In this document: piece by piece, positions 31,139 through 42,885 of the stretch
Position numbering within the stretch: the first letter of the stretch is position 1
Layout: the number at the start of each line of letters is the position of its first letter
Assembly (NCBI GenBank): GCA_964030475.1
Contig: CAXIPT010000002.1
Location: 14,273,808-14,337,807, forward strand
Reading direction: 5' to 3'
Source of the DNA: Tethya wilhelma
Taxonomy: Eukaryota; Porifera; Demospongiae; Tethyida; Tethyidae
DNA length: 64,000 bases
The notes under the pieces: model-generated
Told to the model about the DNA's origin: nothing
Database searches by the model: none
Seen by the model: only the letters and a program-made list of their open reading frames with translations
Program-made: the position numbers and the translations under genes

Positions 31139-31184
31139 CCCTACGTACTCCTTCTTTTAGTCGAAATTTCACGTATGCACGTGC

Positions 31185-34100
31185 TATATAATAGTCTCGC
31201 TAGCCTAGCCAGACTACTCCCATTTTTTTGGGTTATTGCAAAAAGCGGCCTTGTGGCCTTGTGGCTTTGTGGCTTTGTGGCCTTGTGGCCTTGTGGCCTA
31301 GTGGGCTAGTGGTTTCATTATGGAATGGGCGATCAACATCCATGATTACGTACAGTATAATTATTCAAATGCTAACAAACCAAAACTAGCAATAGTTAAA
31401 GCTCTGCTAGAATCAGTGTTATGTCCTTGAAATGACAAACTAATGGCAATGAATTACAAGTTCTGAATCAGCGTGTAACTATCTAGGTTGCTGTCTATAA
31501 AGCATTAAACATGAAATGTTACATTTGAAGTCCAAATTCAATGAAGATTTTGTTCTTGGTACTATCCATTAATGAAATGCTCAGTGGCACTTGCAATGTG
31601 GCAAGATCATTGGGGAAATTATATAGGGGACACCTTGTTAGAACACAGCTTTTTTGTATGTGATAGTACTTGTTTTGCAAACTGCCCAGCTGCCATTTTC
31701 CATTGTGAGGGTACCAATCTCTTTCAAGATGACCTAGGATAATCTCTGGAGGTGTTTTGTCACTACCACGGAACAGTTCACTACATCCAGCACATTTCTT
31801 GATTCGATTGGTGAGAGCAGTGATAAAAAAAGGCTGATAATTTTTGACATTAGCAGGCTTGGGTAAGGAACAGCTACTGTTTTGAGTTGATGGCGTTGCA
31901 ATGGGTGAGAGAAGTGTTGAGATAGGAAGATGAGGTGCTAGGGATGACAACAGAGAAACAACATAATTAGAAGATACAGGAGTGACAAAAGATGACATTA
32001 ACGGTTGGGTGGTAGTAACGGTACCAATATTTACTGTCCCAACATTCTGAGCACTAGTACAGTTTAGGAGCTGAACATCTTGGTTTGCACTCTTGTGGAT
32101 TCTGTTGGCAGCAACAGCAGTGACTTCTTCTACAGTCTGAGTGACAGGCACTATTGCTTTAGGATCTTCTAGAGATTGTACACTATCACCATTGATATTC
32201 TTGGAATATGAATGATCCTTTTGGACAATGTATCTATCATTTGTAATATCAGAAAGAGGAAGTCTGTCTGATTTCTGATCTGTAGGTAAATGCATTGCAT
32301 TTCCATACTTCCTCCTGGGAGGCTTTTTCTTGCCTGCATGTTTATATGTGTCATGATACACAGCTTTTGTGAGATTACCCTCTTTACCTTTTCCCTTTGA
32401 AGAATGGAACCAAATTAAGAAATCAACAAGCTCATTATTGTCTTCTGCTGCTGCAATGGTATGAGCACAGATGTCACGGGATTTCCATCCTACACATTCT
32501 TTGTCACACAAATATCGTTTGTTGTTGGTTTTAGATGTTGTTACAACATGTGGTGATGAAGATGTTTCACTGGCAACCCATCTAGTTTTAGGGTTGGAAT
32601 GAGGTGCTGCAAGTACTTTTTTTTTCAGTCAGCAAGCGTGATGCTTTCATCCACAACGAGTTCAATTCTCCGTCTGGAAGAAGACCCTTAATATAACTGA
32701 TAGGTACAGATAAGAATTCTGTTTGTGGAGGTAGTTTTTGAATAGGTTGTGGTGATGCGACACTTGTACGTACACTTGCTAAAGCAGCACTCTTCTCAAC
32801 ATGAGACATTGAACCAAACCAATCACGTACATTTGGAGCTGCATGAGTGTAATGCTGGGATAAAGTCCACCTTCCTAATCCTAATGTCGCTTTGTTCACC
32901 TCATTTTGTTGCTCTTGTATACACTCCTCAAGATCATTCACAAACTGGAAGATATCCTGTTTTTGAAAATTCACATATCTCTTAACCAAAGCATTCAGGG
33001 ACTCGGAGTTATTCTGTGTGTATTTCTCTTCATCTATTCCGAAATCTCTCAGTAGCTCAGAACATACATTATCACGAATCACTGTTGCAACATGGAGTCG
33101 GAACCATCTGTATATAACAGGACTGCTCTTAGGTTTGTAATTTCTTTCTAGTTGATCCCATCTTTTGTTTAATAGCTCCAATTTGGCATCAAATTCCTTT
33201 TCGGATGCATGGAGAAGACCTTTTTCAGTGGTTGTGCCAAATATATCACATAAGACTTCTTTAATCACTACTTCTGGCAAAAGCATCTTACGCAAGTTAT
33301 CAGTAATATTGTCCCTGAGATGATTAACACATCGTAAGTGTACAGCAAATGGAAATACATTTGCTGCAGCATTGGAAAGAGCTATTTCACCATCAGTACC
33401 ATATGCACGTAGAGATGCTGCTAGGGAGGGTGCTTTATTGATAATTTCTTGAAATAGAATCTTAAAGTTAGACTGTTCTTTTGATGAGTGTAAAAGAGCT
33501 GGACCAATCATAATCGGATGTTTACCACGTTCATTAACCACTTTGAGATTTTGAAATGTGCATAGTGTCACATAAAATGGTCCAAGATTGAAGGTCACAT
33601 CAACACCAAGTACACTTGCCTTTTCTTGTGACGTACAAAACTGTTCCATATCACTTATCTGATCTTTATTGAACAGGACAACTACTGGATCTGGAACAAG
33701 ATGAATGGATTGGATGAACTGAGTACGAGTACCATTTTGTTCCTTAAATTTAATTACTAGAGACTGCAAGGGATCATTAGAAATAGACGTAACTGTAGGG
33801 TGTGAGTGTGTTGTTTTGGATTGAATACGAGTTGCTTGAAGGGCATTTCGGGGCAAATCGCCAACACAAGTAGCATTAAGGACACCACCTCTCTTCTGAT
33901 CTACTTTAAATGCTGCTCTCTTGGGTGGGTGAGATTTTAAAGCTTCTTCTAAGTCTTTCAATGTGCTAGGACACGTACGTTTATATGGCCTTGCTTTCTT
34001 TTCTTTTTTTGTATTTCCATGAGGTCTGACATTGACTGGATGTTCAGGACCAGAGAATCGATACTGCACCAATTGATATGGTTTTATGCAACCTTTCTTG

Positions 34101-35706
34101 TCTATAAGACTTGCGATGTGTCTTGAGAGATCTGGTGATGAAACACAAGTGTAGTGTCTGCGTACAAGCATATAACACTTATTAGAACCTTTGTCGACAG
34201 ATTCGACTGATTGTACAAGACCATCATCATCAAAGCAGACATTCACATATGTAGTAGCTGTCTTCGTTTGTTTCCATGCCCCGCAATCATCACATTTAAT
34301 ATCTCCTGCATCCCGTAATTTTGTTGTGTCTACAACAAATGTACAGTTGGAATCGATTTGAATAGGATGCTTTGAGCACACATAGTTATCTTCTGTATTC
34401 AATATGGCCTTGATCACATACAAAGATGATGTACGATTCTTGATACATCGAGAAAATATTGGTAAGGAAATGTCGCCATTGAAATATTCAATACTGCATA
34501 TAAAAAACAAAACAAAAAAATACAATGAATACTGTCCATTGCTATACACGTGTGTATATCTCACCCCAATGAATCATCACTACTGGAAGCAGTACTGATT
34601 GGCTTCTCTTGTTTAGTCTGGTCACAATCAGAGTCAAAGGGAGACTCACTACAACAGGTGAGATATAAATGTACTTAAACCAAATGGTATGGTGAGAAAA
34701 TGACATACCTTGAGGTGTCACTGATCTTCTCCATATCATTTTTACAACCTATGTTCCTAGATAAACAAGCCAGTGATACATGATACTAATTATATTTGCT
34801 AGTCCAAAATTAGTGCTCACCTTGAGTTTGACCTCACAACAATGGTTTCTGGGAGTTCTGACTCATCTGCACTGGAAACTACTGTGAGATCAATAACCTC
34901 ATCCTTAGTTTCTGTAATAAAGTTTTACTGAGCTTAATCTCTAGGTTTTGTTTGCGGAACTTGATGATTTCTTTACGTACCTTCACACTTAACGTGACAG
35001 CTTGATGAAGCTGGACACAGTTCAGCTAATAGACGATCAATACTATGTAGGAGTCACAAAGTTGACTATAGTAACATAATAGTTTAAATTGCTGACATTT
35101 ACACTGCTTACTCTTCTTCTTTCTGGACTTGATTTCCCAGGCCACTGGAACATGCACGTTTCTTCTTTCTCAGCCGTCTCTATACGGGTTTCGGGAAATC
35201 TGAGAAAGCTTGTCCAACAACCTTCTTTCGAATTCGACGCTTACCAGCCGATGCTAAGACTAGTTTAGGCTTACTCTCAAATCTTTTTTCATGAGCTTGA
35301 TGTAGCAACCTGAAAAAAGTACGCCATAAACATATAATAATCATGAACAGATTAGTCAAGTCTAGTTAGCTAGCAGGCCGCTTACCTTCTGTTCTGAAGA
35401 AAGCTTCTCTGGTAGTCACTATCAGTCTCACTGTCCATTTCAGTTGAAGAGTCAGAATCCATGACTGATGAGAGAGCTAGAACTGGGCAACCTGTTACCA
35501 GAAACTCAAACACTGCGTACTGTGTATTGAATAGTGAGTTACCCGCGCGCGGGAACTTATATTGCTATTTTTAGTATATAAAAATGACCTTATAAGGTCA
35601 AGGCCACAAGGCCACAAAGCCACAAAGCCACAAGGCCAAAGGCCACAAGGCCGCTTTTTGCAATAACCCCATTTTTTGCTGAGAGTCTGGCTAGCTAGCG
35701 AGACTA
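31185..35706 (-). mobile_element. Mutator-like (MULE) DNA transposon, about 4.5 kb, nearly complete
   Basis: Terminal inverted repeats of about 120 bp: TAGTCTCGCTAGC at 31192 and GCTAGCGAGACTA ending at 35706. Both continue inward through GGGTTATTGCAAAAAGCGGC and a run of GGCCTTGTGG/GGCTTTGTGG units (31250-31310; inverse at 35600-35655). TGCACGTGC flanks the right end (35707-35715) and occurs at 31176-31184, seven bases outside the left TAGTCTCG, so the target duplication is 9 bp if the left end starts at 31185. It carries one multi-exon minus-strand transposase gene. It lies between the DIRS-like element and the NOL6 start codon. Confidence 0.88.
31519..35462 (-). CDS. MULE transposase with SWIM zinc finger, multi-exon
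   Basis: The likely start is at 35462 (MDSDSSTEMDSETDSDYQ). Short exons to 34560 encode an acidic, Ser-rich N-terminus with KDEVIDLTVVSS, like a SUMO-interacting motif, then basic clusters. The main exon runs from about 34527 to 32588 and holds the MULE core: VLGVDVTFNLGPFYVT (first Asp), RAYGTDGEIALSNAA (second Asp) and FAVHLRCVNHLRDNI. A SWIM zinc finger, CDKECVGWKSRDICAHTIAA (C-x3-C...C-x-H), follows at about 32455-32515. The last part (31519-32450) is less conserved, with a C-x2-C pair. Two faults: an in-frame TAG near 35175 in an N-terminal exon, and a one-base shift at a run of nine A (minus strand, 32617-32625) between core and SWIM finger. Either could be an assembly error. It catalyses cut-and-paste movement of elements with matching ends. 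Confidence 0.85.
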
Positions 35707-35776
35707 TGCACGTGCCACGTGGCTCTGTACTTTTTGGTTTGACGACCTTTACTAACTCAACCACGTGGTCATAGAG
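35707..35776 (+). promoter_or_regulatory. Three CACGTG E-boxes upstream of NOL6
   Basis: CACGTG occurs at 35709-35714, 35716-35721 and 35762-35767, all within 70 bases of the NOL6 start codon. CACGTG is the consensus for Myc/Max-type factors, which control ribosome-biogenesis genes in animals. The first box lies within the proposed MULE target duplication. Function here is inferred. Confidence 0.5.
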
Positions 35777-38345
35777 ATGGAGCTGGAGAACATTGGAAAG
35801 AAGAAAAGGCGATCTAAACTCAAACCTAGACGTCTGAAACGATCCAAGGTAAATGGCCCAGTTTTTTTTTTTTTTTGTCATACTACTGCGGTGTACCATA
35901 GATAATACATATACTACTATACTACTATAATTATAACTATTGTTCGGATGACGTTTCCTTTGACCAAGATTCATCTCTGTTCGTTCAGCTGTGTGATGGG
36001 TGTACGTTAATAGTTTTGACGCCAAATCAGGCAATATAAGAATACACTGTCAGAGAAGAAACTGTTTTTTCACAGCTCAGCAAGCATGCCGTAGATCAAC
36101 CAGATGCCTCTGTTGAAGACAGTGATGGAGAACTAGCTGCTGATTCAGCAACTGAAGAGGAGCTACCACTGGAATTACATGTCAATAAGAGTGATGAAGA
36201 ATTGGAGAATGGGGATTGGGAAGCAGACACAGAAGATACTGTTAATGATAGTGGTACTGCTGATCCTGATTCCAGCTCTATTGGTAGCAGTAGTAAGAAA
36301 CCAAAGATCCCAGGACTGTACAAACCACCCACTCACGAAGAACTTCAGACGCTAAAGGAGACCCAGAATCTTTTCAAATCTAACCTGATGAGATTACAGG
36401 TACCGCAATGAAGATTTGATACCCTTTTGTTAATTCCTCAAGCCTTATACCATATTTTGTGTGTCTCCTTATTAAAATCACTTCATCAAGTCTGTGAACT
36501 AACTACCGATTCTTTCCTCTCTTCACTGTAGATATCTGAGTTGCTGTCCGAGGTGAAGCCCAGTAAGAAGGTGACTGGTCCACTGGAGGAGTTGCTTCGT
36601 TCACTAAAGGAAACACTAGTGTCACTGCCTCCAACAGAGACAATTGATGTAAGCAGTGTATTGTATATAGATCAGGAAATTATTGCCACTAGTATACATG
36701 TACGTGTAGGGAAAAACTATTGTATGGCAATCTTCACTGATTCAGTCAAAATAGCAAAAATTAAATACTCGAGAAAATTCAACCGTCACTCCATCTTATT
36801 GCTTGGCACTTTTATGCTCACGATCTCTTTATGAAACTAATTTAAGATATAATGTATGATACCTTGTACCCAGGTTCTCTCCTTTGACCTTACACTAGCC
36901 CAAGCTAGAGGAGAGAGCCTGGGTACGAGGCTAATGTATGAATGACAACATTTCCTTTGACCAAGATTCATCTCTATTCATTCAGCTGTGTGATGGTCTC
37001 TCTCTCTTGCCCAAGAAGATTCAGTACCCCCTGAGATTGGACATCACTAAGACGAAGGGAAAGTTTCACTTTGTCCCCCCCTCAGGGGTCAAGGTGGTCG
37101 GGAGCTACCTACTGGGCACCATCACCAAACCAGACATCAGTGTCGACCTGGAGATGCATATCCCTGAGGTAAATGTTTGACCCATAGCAACAAGGGAAGA
37201 ATTACATGTATACACTCCTTCACTCTACAGTAGTGTAACACTATATCCATAGAGCTGTTCGCGAAATTTTCGTATGGTGCGAATTTTCATATTTTTTGTA
37301 TACCATTTGAATATACGAAAATTCAAACTGTGAATTTAACTTCCGCATTATGCGCAATGTGAGCGTGTGCTGCGTATACGAATTCTAAAAGTATGAAAAT
37401 TTCCCACTATACATACGTATATCAAAAAGGTTTTTTTTTTAGAATACTATGTTTTCAAAAGAAGCAGTTATTTATTTTCTTGTGTTTGTTTGTTTTCAGG
37501 AGTGTCTTCAAGCCAAGGACCATCTAAACTATCGTTATTTCCACAAGAGAGCTCTCTTCTTGAGCATTGTGGCTGGCCACCTCAGAAAACGAAAGAAAAA
37601 GCTCAACCTCACTTCAATCAAGTTTTCATGGGCACATTGCAATCCTCTACTGCCAATAGTTGTACTTGAAAGTAAAAAGAAAAAAAAATTAAGAGCTATT
37701 ATATACTTGTACAAATAACTCACTAGTTTTCTCTTTCTGTTTCTCTTTTTTCTTTTTTCTTTTTTTTCCCAATTAGATGAAAAGTTCAAAGTTCATCTCC
37801 TCACTTCAGTCTCCGGCACCTCCCTCTTCAAACCCTCCCGATTCACTCCGGATCGTAACCTACTCCCCACTACAATGCCACCTTGCTGTCGGAGCTGGGA
37901 GCTAAGGAGAGACATCTTCACGACATCTATGGTGCTATGCAGGAGTGCCCAGGCATTGTGGACGCCGTGGTGATGAGCAAGGTGTGGGCCAGGCAGAGGG
38001 GACTGGACCAGGTCAGAGGTCACAGGGTTTAGTGTGTCATGTTCAGCTGTATATACACCAATGAAGCTGTGAAAGTTAAATGCATTTCCCAAGTTTGTGT
38101 GGACTCTATGCAACGCACTGCTATCATTTTAAACCACTGCCTAGACCTGCTTCTACTAAGACATATTTACGTTTAATGTAGTTCTTGGTCATCGTGCTTC
38201 ACAGATAACATAGAGCCAACCTGTTGAACATTTTTCTCTTAAAAATTTAGCCATAATGACACAAAACTAAGTATCTTTCCAATCATAGTATGTGGACAAC
38301 ATGCACAGTACTTCCATGATCAATTTTGTTACAAACTATCTATTG

Positions 38346-38384
<39 letters not shown>

Positions 38385-39262
38385 TGTTACATGGTACACA
38401 GGGATTTGGGTCTTTCAGTGGGTTTCATTTCGCCATGGTGATGGTGGGACTGCTCCAACAGAAGAAGGTGAACCGGCTGATGAGCAGCTATCAGGTGCTG
38501 AGGATCACCCTCCAATATCTCACCACCTCTGACTGGACCAAGAGTGGGGTGAGTCTGGCTACCTCTGAGTCAACTGTGACATTGGTAGGTGGCGGGTGGT
38601 CTGTACTATGTCATCTTATCTATGTGTAGTTACTTCTCTTTGTTACTAAAATCCGTTTGGTTTGAGAATGCCGCCAAAAGTGAAATAATGAGATTCATGC
38701 AATACTTTTATATGGGGCAAAATAGCTAACTTTTGATCGGTAAGGTGTAGGAAGCTTGAAAAGCAATCAAAAGAACAGGGGAGAACGAGTGCTTTCCAAT
38801 GGTGTTTAAAATTTTGAAATCAGTTGGATATTAGAAAGTTATTCAATTTTTTCCACCGGCATCTCAAACCAAATGGACTTTAGTGAAATTTTAGTATAGT
38901 TCAATGGAAAGAGTGTATAAAGGATCTATAACTTTTCAATGGTTGTACAGAACATGTTTTCTTTTCTTAGTTGATCATTCAAATGTGCACAGCATTTTTG
39001 TTTGCTTACACATTCACCCCCCCCCTCCCCACACACACCTCCAGCCTCCTCTCTCTTCCTTCCACTCTCACTATGACGTTGTCTTCCTTGATTCCTCTGG
39101 CCTCCTCAACCTCTGCTCTGACATGACCAAGGAGACCTACCACTGGCTTCAACACGAGGCCTCTCTGGCCCTCTCTCTCTTGGATGACTCTTCTTCCAAT
39201 GGATTTGAAGCTCTCTTCATGAAGCCAGTTTCAAACACTTTGAAATTTGATGCTCTTTGCCA
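35777..39262 (+). CDS. NOL6: Nucleolar protein 6 (Nrap family), 5' half only
   Basis: Eight exons with GT/AG boundaries: 35777-35848, 36076-36399, 36532-36648, 36986-37168, 37500-37671, 37777-38011, 38402-38584, 39045-39262. They encode about 500 residues: a basic start (GKKKRRSKLKPRRLKRSK), an acidic region, then family blocks LYKPPTHEELQTLKETQNLF, VKVVGSYLLGTITKPDISVD, YRYFHKRALFL, VWARQRGLDQ, GFGSFSGFHFAMVMVGLL, SYQVLRITLQYL and YDVVFLDSSGLLNLC. NOL6 acts in the small-subunit processome in nucleolar pre-rRNA processing; its fold resembles poly(A) polymerases. Human NOL6 is about 1,150 residues, so more than half is missing and no later exon is found before the next gene at 47 kb. Exon 6 has a one-base deletion near 37858 (frame changes before PTPHYNATLL). 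Either a truncated duplicate or a broken assembly. Confidence 0.85.
35948..36000 (+). repeat. Copy of the NOL6 exon-4 splice-acceptor region inside intron 1
   Basis: TTTCCTTTGACCAAGATTCA and TCATTCAGCTGTGTGATGG-like sequence at 36955-37000 recurs here with three substitutions (TTCGTTCAG for TTCATTCAG, GGGTG for GGTCT). It includes a working-looking acceptor and the first five codons of exon 4. Confidence 0.8.
36860..36933. mobile_element. 74-bp hairpin element in NOL6 intron 3
   Basis: TACCTTGTACCCAGG and its inverse CCTGGGTACGAGGCTA enclose a short loop. ATGTATGA flanks both sides (36852-36859, 36934-36941), an 8-bp target duplication. Related to the TAGCCTCG elements. Confidence 0.8.
38349..38382. 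repeat. (CA)n microsatellite in NOL6 intron 6
   Basis: About 17 CA units ending 20 bases upstream of the exon-7 acceptor. Long enough to influence the splice site if length varies. Confidence 0.9.
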
Positions 39263-40400
39263 GTAAGATTCAGTCTAGAGTGTACTGTATAGCAGGAAAT
39301 TAATATTTTGCTGGTCAAAATTTTCGTTGTATTGGTCGATCACTTAAGCAAGAATTCAAATATTCACGATTTGCAGAACATTGGTCATCACAAATTAGAA
39401 GCCCCTGCGAAAATTTCTTGCTATGCAGTACAAAAAGGCATCATTGTTTGTTATACATAAATTAATGCTTGATTCATTCAACATTTCTTCTCTTAATAGT
39501 AAATCTCCAGCTAGTTCATTTGTATCATCTACCATTGCTGATCCTGTTACTAAGGTGTCCATTCACCTGGATCAAGCTGCACACCCCCTACCACTGTTCC
39601 TGTCCTAAGTATACTTCCTGTATTACATGGTGGTCTGGAGAAATGAGTCAAGGTTTTAGCAGTGATTCCAATGTCAAATAAACAGGTATACAGATGGAGT
39701 TGAATTATGCTAGATTTTGTCAGCTTATGAAAAATGCATTTTCTTTTAGTCATGTGCTGTAATATAGAGTCTTGCCTTGTTTCATTGCCCCATTCCTTTT
39801 TACAGCACCGCCCATTCTTACATTTTTCTACTTATTCTGTCTGAGCTGAGTTAACTGGCACTCACTTTTGTGCAAATAACTCACGGACAGAAAATGCGAA
39901 TTGGACAGGACTTGGATGAACCTGCTCAGCTCTCTAACCCGAATAACATATATAAAAAGCGCTTTGCTGCTTTTCTTGGGAAACAAAACTCGCCATACAA
40001 AGCAATGAGAGCCGTTTAGCGTTCTTTCTAATTAACGCTCGCTCTCACCTTTGTATCATGTGACATTTACGTAGAGCATCCGTAGAGCTCACGTGCACTT
40101 TGTTTATTGCACTGCACATTCTTCGCATTCAACACATGGACGGTCAACCGGATGGACTTCTCAGCTCAGACAAAGTATAATGAAGATTTAAAAGGTTGCT
40201 TTGATCTTTGCTATGGCTTTATAGTTTCATTGGGCCATTTACCAATAGTTGAAGGTCATTTATATTCTTTTAATCTGATGTAAATCCTGAAGTATATTGC
40301 AGAAAGGATTTGTGTCATAAATTTCTGACACCCCTTCAATTTGCTACTAATAACCTATGAATATCCTTAGGTCTCTTCAAGGCTCTTGTGAGTGTAATCA
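39263..40400. other. No NOL6 exons recognised; repeat fragments
   Basis: A donor (GTAAGA) follows exon 8. An open stretch after an AATAG acceptor at 39498 is in phase but its residues do not resemble NOL6. From about 39775 the sequence includes CCTTGTTTCATTGCCCCATT, related to the foldback family at 40979-41292. Nothing else supportable. Confidence 0.4.
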
Positions 40401-40890
40401 TACGTACGGTAGTACATATAGTAGGAATGGGTCGACTGTCCCATAGACACAATACAAAATGTTCATGCTCATAATACTCAAAGAGAAAGATAGCAAAGCA
40501 TTAAAACAAGTTTAGAACCTCCCTTAGACAGTTTTCACAATGTATGAACACACAAAATACACAGAAACTTCTTACAGCACTCTGGAGAAAGCACTAGCTA
40601 GAAGCCATAACAATGCAATTTTGTTTTCTTCCTAACTGACAAACTTGAACGCGATTTCCAGACAAACAAAAGGCATTGAGCCAACTTTGACTCGATAGTG
40701 AGACTTCATTTCATCTGAAGTACCCCCTTTTGTACTCGTTTGGTGCCTAAAACTCAACAAATCAAATCCAGGCAGCTATTGAAACTCTGATATAAAATAC
40801 TGTACTTTCTACATAGCCATTTTTGTAGGTAAAGGTCGTCAAAAGACCACGCGGTTTAACTGTATCTAATGCGCATGCGCATCTGATGTA
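40401..40890. repeat. TACGTACGGTAGTAC repeat, copy 1
   Basis: About 490 bases closely related, in the same orientation, to 53849-54368 and the shorter 55075-55289. Shared blocks: CGACTGTCCCATAGACACAA, AACTTGAACGCGATTTCCAG, CTCGTTTGGTGCCTAAAA and AATGCGCATGCGCATC. Non-coding. Confidence 0.85.
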
Positions 40891-40978
40891 GCTGCCAGCA
40901 CACCTCTTGCTTTTTGTAGAGACTCACTAGTCTCCATGCAATTGAGCACCTTTGTGTTGAAAAAAGTAAATGAACAAG

Positions 40979-41292
40979 TAGTAAAAATTTTGTAAAAATA
41001 AGCAGTGTAGGAATGGGCAGTGCTATAAAAAGTGATGAAACAAGGCAAGTCTCTGATTTCGGCACATGACTACTTCATTAATTTTTTGTGGCTAAAGTTT
41101 ACTCCATCTAATTTAGCCAAGTAATTGCTTGAATCATTGACTCAATAAGGCAACGAAGAAAACAGTCAGATGTGGAGATCTAGACTGATAGAATGAAGTA
41201 GTCATGTGCCGAAATCAGAGACTTGCCTTGTTCCATCACTTTTTACAGCACTGCCCATTCCTACACTGCTTATTTTTACAAAATTTTTACTA
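40979..41292. mobile_element. Foldback element, 314 bp, arms about 100 bp
   Basis: TAGTAAAAATTTTGTAAAAA begins the left arm and its inverse ends the right arm. Arms share TGTAGGAATGGGCAGTGCT and CGGCACATGACTACTTCATT. A single arm recurs at 63490-63605. Non-coding. Confidence 0.88.
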
Positions 41293-41369
41293 TGGAATAT
41301 GTAGGAGTAAGAGATTGGAAGCAGAAACTGATACGGTTGGGATGTGAATCCTTAATTCCCATGTATATA

Positions 41370-41734
41370 CAGTGGCGGATCCAGGGGGAGATCCAAGGGA
41401 TCCATGGATCCCCCCTTTCAGTTGAGACCTCGCATTATAATTAACTGTGGAGACTGGAAAAGTGCTTGTTGGAACCCCCCTTTCAACTTAAAATTAACAA
41501 AAGCAACTCAAAATCTCACTAAATGGCAGTTATTTGTGAAAGATAATGTAGTTTCTGTCTCTTTCTCGCCGTTTTTTCGCCATTCAGGCCTTATTCTGGT
41601 AAAATTTTAGCTGCACGCACGCTAAAGGGGCGGGGCTATATGAACAGAAGTGGGCGTGGCCAAGCAGAAATTTTTCGCGCGCTTCACGCGCATTCATTTG
41701 AACCCCCCTTTTCAAAATCCTAGATCCGCCACTG
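41370..41734. mobile_element. CAGTGGCGGAT TIR element, copy 2
   Basis: Ends CAGTGGCGGATCCAGGG and TAGATCCGCCACTG. Internal features match 17150-17498, including GGGCGTGGCC and GCGCTTCACGCG. Non-coding. Confidence 0.82.
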
Positions 41735-41948
41735 ATATAGAGTATACTAGTCAGATGGAAACATCGTTGGGCAAGCCTGAGCGAAGGATCTTCATTCATA
41801 GGTCTTAGAAGAGCATGATTATATCTACTCTTGTTATAGGCAAAATTGAAATGATTCTAGCCTATAAATCATATCATTATAAGTACAACTCAAGGCCACA
41901 AGCAGGCTGGCTGCCCACTTACCTGGGAAGGAGTGAAGAAACAAGCTA

Positions 41949-42145
41949 GGCTTAGCTGACTGTGAGTGGCATTACTGTCAGGCTGTGATACTGAGTGGCA
42001 GTACTGCCAGGCTGAGCTGACCGGTGAGTGGCTGTCAGGCTGAGCTGACTGTGAGTGGCAGTACTGTCATGCTTAGCTGATGACATGAGTGGAAGTACTG
42101 CCAGGCTGAGCTGACTGTGAGTTGTAGACTGCCAGTACTGTTAGA
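41949..42145. repeat. Minisatellite of AGCTGACTGTGAGTGGCAGTACTG units
   Basis: Five to six imperfect copies of a unit of about 36 bp containing GGCTGAGCTGACTGTGAGTG and GCAGTACTGCC. Non-coding. Confidence 0.8.
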
Positions 42146-42149
42146 CTAA

Positions 42150-42885
42150 AGCAGCAACTAACTTGAAGCATATGCATTGAAGGAATTTTCACAGTCGATC
42201 TGTGCACGTCCAGTTCTTTCAATGTTCTTCAATTTTGCGTGCGCATGTGTAAATAGAAATACCGTAAATAAGTCTGACAGGATGTTTAATTTTTTAAAAA
42301 AATTTTCGCGTAATTTGAACATCATTGCGATTTCCGGTTTGGTCAACGCCGTTACAGTTGCCTCAATGTTTCACCGTTCCAATGGGGCTCGCTCAGGCTC
42401 GCCCCAATAATAAAAGCCACCAGTAAATTATACTTTGTAGGTACCCCTTTAAACAAATGTGAGGTAAAACCTTCTCATGTAAGACACAAAGGGTAAGAAT
42501 TTAGTTGGTATAATATTATAGGCCTTCGTCAAACAAAAAGCTTTGTACCATAGCTAGGTCACACTTCCAAAGGTACCGCCTAAGTTTACATGTAGTAGTT
42601 AGTTTTACACCCAAGGTAAGACATACAACACCCCAAAGGAATACAAAACCTCGCATACACATGCACACTAAGTTACTTGTCTGCTATAGTATATGATGCT
42701 GGTGGAAGACGCAGGACCTATAGCTATAGGAAAACTATTAAGAAGCCACACATGCTACACAATTAAAAACTGTAATAGTTATTGACATTTCAATCCTTCT
42801 ATAGCTACAAATTTCGTTGTATACAAATCTAGATCAGTGAATAATTCTATGTATAGCTATAGGTAATAGCTCAGCAAATCTTGAA
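42150..42885. other. No gene recognised
   Basis: AT-rich 3' flank of the ankyrin/ROC gene. No motif or repeat structure I can name. Confidence 0.4.

Noticed and set aside
31519..32511. Separate host gene with a SWIM finger
   Set aside because: It continues the MULE transposase after a one-base shift and lies inside the element's terminal repeats.
39420..39608. Possible ninth NOL6 exon
   Set aside because: The acceptor is in phase but the residues do not resemble NOL6 and a stop follows quickly.
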